From: JBFMHP01 sp040752855
Lineage (GTDB): Bacteria; Pseudomonadota; Gammaproteobacteria; RBG-16-57-12
NCBI GenBank assembly: GCA_040752855.1
Contig: JBFMHP010000046.1
Span: 1-64,000 of the forward strand
Direction of reading: 5' to 3'
DNA: 64,000 bases
Notes under the pieces: generated by a model
The model's database searches: none
What the model saw: only the letters and a program-made list of their open reading frames with translations
What the model was told of the DNA's origin: nothing
In this document: one piece after another, positions 58,294-64,000 of the stretch
Position numbering within the stretch: the stretch's first letter is position 1
Layout of the letters: each line of letters opens with the position of its first letter
Position numbers and translations under genes: made by a program

Positions 58294-59745
58294 TCACCGC
58301 CGCCAGAACGCCGGGGTCAACAGCACCAGCAACGGGAACAGTTCGAGACGGCCGATCAGCATGGCGAAACTCAGCGCCCATTTGGCCACAGGCGTGACGT
58401 CAGCGAAATGCATGGTCACCGTGCCCAGAGCGGGACCGGCGTTGTTCATGCAGGTGGCCACCGCCGACCAGGCGCTGACTTGATCCATGCCGGTGGCCAG
58501 CAGCACCATCATGAGTATCAGAAAGCTGCCCACGTACAGCGAGAAGAAGCCCCACACCGCCTGCGACACCCGCGGCGGTATCACCCGCTTGTTCACCATG
58601 ACCGGGATCTGGGCATTGGGATGGACCAGGAGCTTGATCTCGCGCAAGCCCTGCTTGACCAGCAACACGAAACGGATGACCTTGAGCCCGCCGCCCGTGG
58701 AACCGGCGCAGCCGCCGACGAAGCTGACCATCAACACCAGCACCGGCAGAAAGGCCGGCCAATGAGCAAAGCCCTCGGTGAGGAATCCCGTGGTCGTGGC
58801 CACGGAGACGACTTGAAAGGTCGCGTTGCGCAGCGCGGTCAGCGGCTCACCGTAGGTGCCGATGATATAGAGGTAAACAGCGCAGATCAGCGAGACACTT
58901 CCTATGACTACTAGAAAGGTGTACAGCTCGCTGTCTTGATACGGGCGCAGGCTGAGGCTGCGCCACGCCAGGAAATGCAGGGCGAAGTTGAAGCCGCAGA
59001 GCACCATGAAAAATATCGCGATGCACTCCAGCACCGGGCTGTCGAAGTACGCGAAGCTGGCGTCGTGCCCGGAGAACCCCCCCAGCGAGACCGTCGTATA
59101 ACTGTGGGTAAGGGCATCGAAGGCGCTCATCCCCGCCATGAAATAAGCGATGGCGCAGGCAACGGTGATCCCCAAATAGACATACCACAAGCTCTTCGCC
59201 GTCTCGGTGATGCGAGGCGTGAGCTTATCGTCCTTCATCGGCCCCGGCGTTTCGGCGCGAAACAGCTGCATGCCGCCCACGCCCAACATCGGCAGCACCG
59301 CCACCGCCAGCACGATGATACCCATGCCACCCAGCCATTGCAGTTGCGCGCGGTGATAAATGATGGAGCGCGGCAGGGTGTCCAGGCCCGAGGCGATGAT
59401 GGTCGCACCGGTCGTAGTAAACCCCGACACCGATTCGAACACCGCATCGGTAAAACTCAGATGCGGACGCTCAGCCAGCATAAACGGCAGCGCGCCGTAC
59501 AAACTCAGCACCGTCCAAAACGCAGCCACGATCACAAACCCATCGCGCAGCCGTAATTCACGCCGCACCTTGCGCACCGGCAGCCAGAACAGCAGCCCTG
59601 TGCCAAGGGTGATGAGAAAGGACATGATAAAGGTCTGCGCGGTACCGTCGGCATACAGCCACGACACCATGAGCGGCGGCAGCATGCTCAGACTGAACAC
59701 CGCGATCAGCAAACCGAGGATGTGTTGAATAGCGACGAATTGCAT
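58294..59745 (-). CDS. trkH: Trk system potassium uptake protein TrkH
   Basis: TrkH/TrkG forms the K+-conducting pore that works with cytosolic TrkA. The 483-residue protein has the four pore-loop repeats with filter glycines (SGFTTTGATI, TTVSLGGFS, SVATTTGFLTEGF, NNAGPALGTV) and many membrane helices. No trkA is adjacent. Confidence 0.93.
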   Translation of the reverse strand: MQFVAIQHILGLLIAVFSLSMLPPLMVSWLYADGTAQTFIMSFLITLGTGLLFWLPVRKVRRELRLRDGFVIVAAFWTVLSLYGALPFMLAERPHLSFTDAVFESVSGFTTTGATIIASGLDTLPRSIIYHRAQLQWLGGMGIIVLAVAVLPMLGVGGMQLFRAETPGPMKDDKLTPRITETAKSLWYVYLGITVACAIAYFMAGMSAFDALTHSYTTVSLGGFSGHDASFAYFDSPVLECIAIFFMVLCGFNFALHFLAWRSLSLRPYQDSELYTFLVVIGSVSLICAVYLYIIGTYGEPLTALRNATFQVVSVATTTGFLTEGFAHWPAFLPVLVLMVSFVGGCAGSTGGGLKVIRFVLLVKQGLREIKLLVHPNAQIPVMVNKRVIPPRVSQAVWGFFSLYVGSFLILMMVLLATGMDQVSAWSAVATCMNNAGPALGTVTMHFADVTPVAKWALSFAMLIGRLELFPLLVLLTPAFWRR

Positions 59746-59783
59746 GGGCTCAGGAGCTTATACGTGTTTTTTTCTGAAGTACA

Positions 59784-59869
59784 GTAGGATGGGTGCAGCG
59801 CAGCGAAACCCATCATCCCCCAACCGCCGACCCGTCATGTTGGGTTGCACTTCGTTCCACCCAACCTAC
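59784..59869. repeat. Paired palindromic repeat (RAYT/REP-pair-like)
   Basis: Two head-to-tail hairpins, GTAGG-ATGGGT...ACCCAT and GTTGGGT...ACCCAACCTAC, lie in the trkH-rep gap, each with a GCA/CGTT-type loop. The whole starts GTAGG and ends CCTAC and is followed by seven A residues. This is the layout of extragenic palindrome pairs; no transposase is nearby. Confidence 0.65.
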
Positions 59870-59880
59870 AAAAAAATCAT

Positions 59881-61896
59881 TTACGTCCCTGACTTCAACA
59901 TATCCTTGAGATTTGCCAGATGGGCCTTGCCCCGCTGCTGACGTTGTTCGGGGCATTGTTCTTCGCCGCGACCTTCCCAGCTCAGATCATCCTGCGGCAG
60001 CTCCTGCAGGAAGCGGCTGGGTTCGCACTCGCTGACCTCGCCGTATTTCTTGCGCCGCACGGCGTAACTCAAGGTGAGCGTCTGCTGCGCGCGGGTGATG
60101 CCGACGTAGGCGAGGCGGCGTTCTTCTTCGATGAAGTCCTCGTCGATGCTGTTGCGGTGCGGCAGGATCTCCTCTTCCACCCCGACCAGGAACACGTGCG
60201 GAAACTCCAAGCCCTTGGCCGCGTGCAGGGTCATCAAACAAACCGCATCGCCCGCCTCTTCCTCGTTCTGGCGGTCGAGGATGTCGATCAGGGCCAGATT
60301 GGCGATGACATCGGCGAGCGATTTCTCCTCCGAGTCCTCCATCATGCGCTGAACCCAGTCGAGCAGGTCCTGCACATTCTGCATGCGCCGCTCGGCCTGG
60401 CCGGCGTCGTTGCTGGTCTCGAGCAACCAGTCGGCGTAATTGATCTCGGCGACCAGACCTTTGACGACGGCCATGGCATCGCCGCGCCGGATGTTGTCGG
60501 CGTGCAGATTGATCCAATGGCCGAACTGGCGCAGCCGCTCCACGCGATGGGCCGCCAGATGCTGCTCGAGCCCCAGTTCGAAGATCGCCTCGAACATGCT
60601 GATCCCGCGCGCGGTGGCGTAGGCGCCGAGCTGCTCCAGGGTACTCGGGCCGATCTCGCGGCGCGGCACGTTGATGATGCGCAGCAGGGCGTTGTCGTCA
60701 TCCTGATTTACCAGCAGGCGCAGGTAGGCCATGATGTCCTTCACTTCGGTCTTGGCGAAAAACGAGGTGCCGCCGCTCAGGTAATACGGGATGCGGTGTT
60801 CGCGCAGCACGCGCTCGAACAGGCGCGATTGATGATTGCTGCGGTAGAGGATGGCGTAATCGCGGTTTTCGGTGCGATGCGTAAACTTGTGATGCAACAG
60901 CTCGGAGACCACCCGCTCGGCCTCGTGTTCTTCGTTGCGACAATGCAGCACGCGGATCGGATCGCCGTAACCCTTGTCACTCCACAGGGTCTTTTCGAAT
61001 ACGTGCGGATTATTGCCGATGACCTGATTGGCCGCCTTGAGGATGCGCCCCATGGAGCGGTAGTTCTGCTCCAGCTTGATCACCTTGAGGCCGGGGAAAT
61101 CCTGTTGCAGCAGGGCCATGTTCTCCGGCTGCGCGCCGCGCCAGGCGTAGATCGACTGGTCGTCATCGCCGACCACGGTCATCTTGCCGCGCATGCCCAC
61201 CAGCTGACGCACCAGTTGATACTGGCTGGTGTTGGTATCCTGATATTCATCGACCAGCAGATAGCGGATCTTGTTCTGCCACTGTTCCAGGATCTCCGGG
61301 TGTTCGGCGAACAGCTTGCCCGGCAGATAGATCAGGTCATCGAAATCCACGGCGTTATAGGCGCGCAGGTGGCGATTGTATTGTTCATACAGGGCGCTGG
61401 CGGCGACCAGATGCGCATCGCCATTGGCCTCCTGCTGGGCCTGTTCAGGATTGGTCATGGCGTTCTTCCAGCGCGAGATCTGCCATTGGATCTTCTGGAT
61501 CATCTCCCCGTCGCCGCTAAAGGACTTGTGCATCAGGTCCTTGAGCAGCGCGGCGCTGTCGGAAGCATCGAAGATGGTGAAGCCGGGTTTGTAATTGAGC
61601 GCCTTGTGCTCGCGCTTGATGATGTTCAGCCCCAGGGTGTGGAAGGTCGAGACCTTGAGCCCGCGCGACTCCTTCCCCTCCAACAACCCGGAGACGCGCT
61701 CCTTCATCTCGCGCGCCGCCTTGTTGGTGAAGGTCACCGCCGCAATATGCGTCGGGCTCAGGCCGCATTCCTGGATCAGATAGGCGATCTTCTGGGTGAT
61801 CACGCGCGTCTTGCCGCTGCCGGCGCCGGCCAGCACCAAGAGGGGGCCGTCGATATAACGGACCGCTTCGAGTTGACGGGGATTCAATCCAGACAT
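59881..61896 (-). CDS. rep: ATP-dependent DNA helicase Rep
   Basis: Rep is a 3'-5' superfamily I helicase that helps replication forks past obstacles. The 671-residue product (E. coli 673) starts MSGLNPRQLEAVRYIDGPLL and has Walker A LAGAGSGKT (22-30), Walker B LLVDEYQDTN, DDQSIYAWRGA and LMTLHAAKGLEFPHVFLVG. A longer in-frame start adds unrelated residues and was rejected. Confidence 0.95.
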   Translation of the reverse strand: MSGLNPRQLEAVRYIDGPLLVLAGAGSGKTRVITQKIAYLIQECGLSPTHIAAVTFTNKAAREMKERVSGLLEGKESRGLKVSTFHTLGLNIIKREHKALNYKPGFTIFDASDSAALLKDLMHKSFSGDGEMIQKIQWQISRWKNAMTNPEQAQQEANGDAHLVAASALYEQYNRHLRAYNAVDFDDLIYLPGKLFAEHPEILEQWQNKIRYLLVDEYQDTNTSQYQLVRQLVGMRGKMTVVGDDDQSIYAWRGAQPENMALLQQDFPGLKVIKLEQNYRSMGRILKAANQVIGNNPHVFEKTLWSDKGYGDPIRVLHCRNEEHEAERVVSELLHHKFTHRTENRDYAILYRSNHQSRLFERVLREHRIPYYLSGGTSFFAKTEVKDIMAYLRLLVNQDDDNALLRIINVPRREIGPSTLEQLGAYATARGISMFEAIFELGLEQHLAAHRVERLRQFGHWINLHADNIRRGDAMAVVKGLVAEINYADWLLETSNDAGQAERRMQNVQDLLDWVQRMMEDSEEKSLADVIANLALIDILDRQNEEEAGDAVCLMTLHAAKGLEFPHVFLVGVEEEILPHRNSIDEDFIEEERRLAYVGITRAQQTLTLSYAVRRKKYGEVSECEPSRFLQELPQDDLSWEGRGEEQCPEQRQQRGKAHLANLKDMLKSGT

Positions 61897-62027
61897 GCCA
61901 GGCCTTCTCACTTCAAGGCCGGTCATTATAACTTGGCCGCCCGGCGTGAGCACCGCCAATTTTACGCCCGCCACCGGGTCGAGACTCCCCGGGCAGACCC
62001 AAAACAGGCGATTGATTATGAAAGAAT

Positions 62028-62402
62028 TTATTCGTTATTCAGCGCCAGGATGAAATCGACCATCTGCTCAATCTCGTTATCCTGCACCTTGCCGTCGCTG
62101 CCGGGCATGGGCAGTTCGCCCCAGGCATCGCTGCTGCCGTATTTCACGCTGTCGATCAATTTGGCCTTCGCGTGCCTGTCATCATGATAGCGGACGGCCA
62201 CGTCGGTCCAAGCCGGCCCGGCGGCGCTGGAATCGATACCATGACACTCGAAACAACCGCTGGTCTTGGCCAGGCTCAGGACCATGGCCTTCTTAACCAG
62301 GGGATCTTCCTCGGGCGCGGCCATGTTCGACGAGGTGTTCGAGCAGGCGCTCAGGGTGACTGCGAAGGGCAAGGCGGTGACCAACAGGGTTCGGGTATCC
62401 AT
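62028..62402 (-). CDS. Lipoprotein monohaem cytochrome c
   Basis: The 124-residue product has a signal peptide ending in the lipobox LSAC (Cys20), one haem site CFECH (50-54) and a methionine ligand Met99 in GELPMPG, the class I cytochrome c (c551/c552-like) pattern. It should be anchored to a membrane on the periplasmic side and shuttle electrons. AAGGAG lies 6-7 nt before ATG 62402; longer in-frame readings cross the promoter region and were rejected. Confidence 0.88.
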   Translation of the reverse strand: MDTRTLLVTALPFAVTLSACSNTSSNMAAPEEDPLVKKAMVLSLAKTSGCFECHGIDSSAAGPAWTDVAVRYHDDRHAKAKLIDSVKYGSSDAWGELPMPGSDGKVQDNEIEQMVDFILALNNE

Positions 62403-62462
62403 ATCGTGCTCCTTAATTGAGTAATCTTTTAATCGGGCACTGCTGATACAACCTACTGGATA

Positions 62463-62494
62463 AGTATAGATTAGGAACTCCGGCACAAGTTCCT
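62463..62494 (-). promoter_or_regulatory. Promoter with internal palindrome upstream of cytochrome c gene
   Basis: A -10-like TATACT (62463-62468 on the minus strand) lies about 60 nt before the ATG. Immediately upstream, AGGAACT-N8-AGTTCCT (62473-62494) is a perfect palindrome occupying the spacer and -35 zone. This is a likely repressor or activator site; the -35 box itself is poor. Confidence 0.4.
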
Positions 62495-62508
62495 GCGCCA
62501 TAAATAGC

Positions 62509-62548
62509 AAAAAAAATGGCGCATTACCCTGTTCGGGCACGCGCCATT
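62509..62548 (-). terminator. Rho-independent terminator of the dienelactone hydrolase gene
   Basis: On the minus strand AATGGCGC and GCGCCATT form a perfect 8-bp stem, with further GCCC/GGG pairing inside, directly followed by a run of eight T. It begins 25 nt after the hydrolase stop. This is the clearest intrinsic terminator in the window. Confidence 0.88.
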
Positions 62549-62572
62549 CCTCAGAACGATCCGCGGAATCGA

Positions 62573-63364
62573 TTACTTGGCGAAGGCCTCCGCGAACAGC
62601 TTTTTCATCCCATCCCACGATTGCTTGTCGGCCGCTTCGTTGTACTCCAGCGGGAGGTTGAACTTTTTGCCGTACTCCGTCGCCTCGGGATTGGTGAATG
62701 AATGCTTGGCGCCGGCCAGTGAGACGAACTGATAGTCCACCTTGGCATTATTCATTTCCTTCTTGAAGGCCTCGATCGACTCCGCGGATACAAACGGATC
62801 ATCGGCGCCGTTCATCACCAGCACCTTCGCCTTGACCTTGCCCGGTTCAGCGGGAAGCGAGGTGCCCAGGCTGCCGTGAAAGCTTGCCACCGCATCCAAG
62901 TCGACGCCGGCGCGCGCCATCTGCAACACCACCGCGCCGCCAAAGCAGTAACCGATGGCCGCGATCTTGTTTTTGTCCACCGTCTTCTGGCCTTGCAGCA
63001 GCTGCATCGCCGCCATGAAGCGGCTCATGCCCAGATCGAGATTCTTCGCGATCTCCGAGGAAAACTTCCCGGCGTCCTCCGGGTGTGCCGCCTGCTTGCC
63101 GTTACCGTACATATCCACGGCCAGCGCTGTATAGCCGAGCTCCGCGAGCATGCGCGCCCGCTTGCGGGCATATTCATTGTGGCCCCACCACTCGTGCACC
63201 ACCAGCACCCCGGGGCGCTTGCCCTTCTTGGCATCGTCATAGGCGAGATAGCCCTTCATCACGGTATCACCGGCCTTGTATTCCACCTCTTCGCCTTTGA
63301 CGGCGGCCTGCGCCAGCGGCAGATAAATCAACAAAGCCAGCGCCGAAATCCATACTCTCTTCAT
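62573..63364 (-). CDS. Exported dienelactone hydrolase family protein
   Basis: The 263-residue alpha/beta hydrolase has a signal peptide (1-20, cleavage after AQA) and the dienelactone hydrolase triad Cys140 (GYCFGGAV), Asp189 (GADDP) and His221 (AKHSF). Family members cleave dienelactones or other esters. Export to the periplasm and the lack of an aromatic pathway nearby mean the substrate is unknown. Confidence 0.88.
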   Translation of the reverse strand: MKRVWISALALLIYLPLAQAAVKGEEVEYKAGDTVMKGYLAYDDAKKGKRPGVLVVHEWWGHNEYARKRARMLAELGYTALAVDMYGNGKQAAHPEDAGKFSSEIAKNLDLGMSRFMAAMQLLQGQKTVDKNKIAAIGYCFGGAVVLQMARAGVDLDAVASFHGSLGTSLPAEPGKVKAKVLVMNGADDPFVSAESIEAFKKEMNNAKVDYQFVSLAGAKHSFTNPEATEYGKKFNLPLEYNEAADKQSWDGMKKLFAEAFAK

Positions 63365-63475
63365 ACCCTCTCCTCATGTGTTTGGTGTTCTGCAATTTTG
63401 AGGTACTAGTTATACTGCATAATCCGCAGACTCGCCATGTGCGTATCAACCACCAATCAGACACAAGGCCTCGGC

Positions 63476-64000
63476 ATGAAAGACTCCGTGAAAGATTACT
63501 ACGGCAAAGTGTTACAGGGATCGAGCGATCTCAAAACCAATGCCTGCTGCACCGCAACCGCGCTGCCTGACTACATCAAGCGCGCCCTCGCCACGATCCA
63601 CGACGAGGTGATGCTGCGTTACTACGGCTGCGGCCTGGTCGCGCCGCAACAGCTCGCGGGCATGCGCATCCTGGATCTCGGATCGGGTTCGGGGCGCGAT
63701 TGCTATCTGCTCGCGCAACTGGTCGGTGAAAACGGTTACGTGCTCGGCGTCGACATGACCGATGAACAACTGGCGGTGGCCAATAAACACATCGCCTATC
63801 ACATGGCCGCGTTCGGCTATCGCGCGCCCAACGTCGAATTCCGCAAGGGTTACATCGAAGCACTGGATGAGCTCGGCCTGCCCGACAATCACTTCGACAT
63901 CATCATCTCCAACTGCGTCATCAATCTGTCGCCGGATAAAGCTGCCGTGCTGCGCGAGGCCCACCGCCTGCTCAAGCCCGGCGGTGAGATGTACTTCTCC
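63476..64000 (+). CDS. arsM: Arsenite methyltransferase, 3' end beyond the window
   Basis: The first 175 residues are visible: MKDSVKDYYGKVLQGSSDLK, the Cys24-Cys25 pair (TNACCTA), the SAM-binding motif ILDLGSGSGRDCY, GVDMTDEQLAVA, and SNCVINLSPDK carrying a conserved arsenite-binding Cys. ArsM methylates arsenite using SAM. ATG 63476 has AAGG 7 nt upstream; an in-frame ATG at 63437 lacks one. The gene continues past 64000. Confidence 0.87.
   Translation, partial: MKDSVKDYYGKVLQGSSDLKTNACCTATALPDYIKRALATIHDEVMLRYYGCGLVAPQQLAGMRILDLGSGSGRDCYLLAQLVGENGYVLGVDMTDEQLAVANKHIAYHMAAFGYRAPNVEFRKGYIEALDELGLPDNHFDIIISNCVINLSPDKAAVLREAHRLLKPGGEMYFS

Noticed and set aside
59920..62187. 755-codon plus-strand open frame opposite rep
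   Set aside because: Shadow of rep, which shows all helicase motifs on the minus strand; the plus-strand product is low-complexity.

Overview
This window is chromosomal DNA from a high-GC gammaproteobacterium. The evidence is the tRNA-Tyr/Gly/Thr-tufB-tRNA-Trp-secE-nusG-rplKAJL-rpoBC order, gammaproteobacterial-type subunit sequences, and three local gene orders familiar from pseudomonads: arsC/wrbA/hda/perM/DUF2066/purM/purN, HAD-rppH-ptsP, and argH-algZ-algR. c-type cytochromes, an MHYT redox/gas sensor kinase, B12 salvage and arsenic genes suggest a free-living, respiratory, possibly chemolithotrophic organism (Chromatiales-like). That placement is an inference. No insertion sequence, prophage or CRISPR array was seen.

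Layout. (1) 1-23155, minus strand: one continuous information-processing block. Its tRNA promoter lies at 23127-23155, and it reads tRNA-Tyr, tRNA-Gly, tRNA-Thr, tufB, tRNA-Trp, secE, nusG, rplK, rplA, rplJ, rplL, rpoB, rpoC. A hairpin and a near-consensus promoter at 9417-9445 then lead into rpsL, rpsG, fusA, tufA, rpsJ, rplC, rplD, rplW, rplB, rpsS, rplV, rpsC, rplP, rpmC, rpsQ. (2) 23.3-32.3 kb: a class I fumarase, arsC-wrbA, then the hda-perM-pgsA-DUF2066 operon divergent from purM-purN-DUF3108. (3) 32.3-39.9 kb: ptsP-rppH divergent from a HAD phosphatase and a BtuCD-like ABC importer, followed by a cobalamin riboswitch that leads into a TonB-like protein and a PduO-type corrinoid adenosyltransferase. 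(4) 39.9-44.1 kb: REP-like repeats, then a translationally coupled pair encoding a YidC-like membrane protein and a dikinase-type phosphotransferase. This pair is the best candidate for an undescribed system. (5) 44.3-51.0 kb: a tiny flagellar-rod-like protein behind a FliA-type promoter, an MHYT-PAS hybrid kinase with a lone receiver, and ampD-ampE-cobC-like. (6) 51.0-64.0 kb: an 11-heme cytochrome c, a CNNM/CBS protein, argH, algZ-algR, trkH, rep, a lipoprotein cytochrome c, a dienelactone hydrolase and a truncated arsM at the window edge.

How the genes work together. Block 1 makes the transcription and translation machinery under strong, GC-discriminator promoters with several intercistronic RNA hairpins. 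The B12 genes (importer, riboswitch, TonB, adenosyltransferase, CobC-like phosphatase) form a scattered salvage route in which btuB and btuF are not visible here. AmpD/AmpE recycle peptidoglycan, AlgZ/AlgR and the MHYT kinase are sensory systems, and the two cytochromes c are exported electron carriers.

Limits. All family calls come from reading motifs and overall resemblance by eye; no database search was run. RNA structures were paired by eye without energy calculation.
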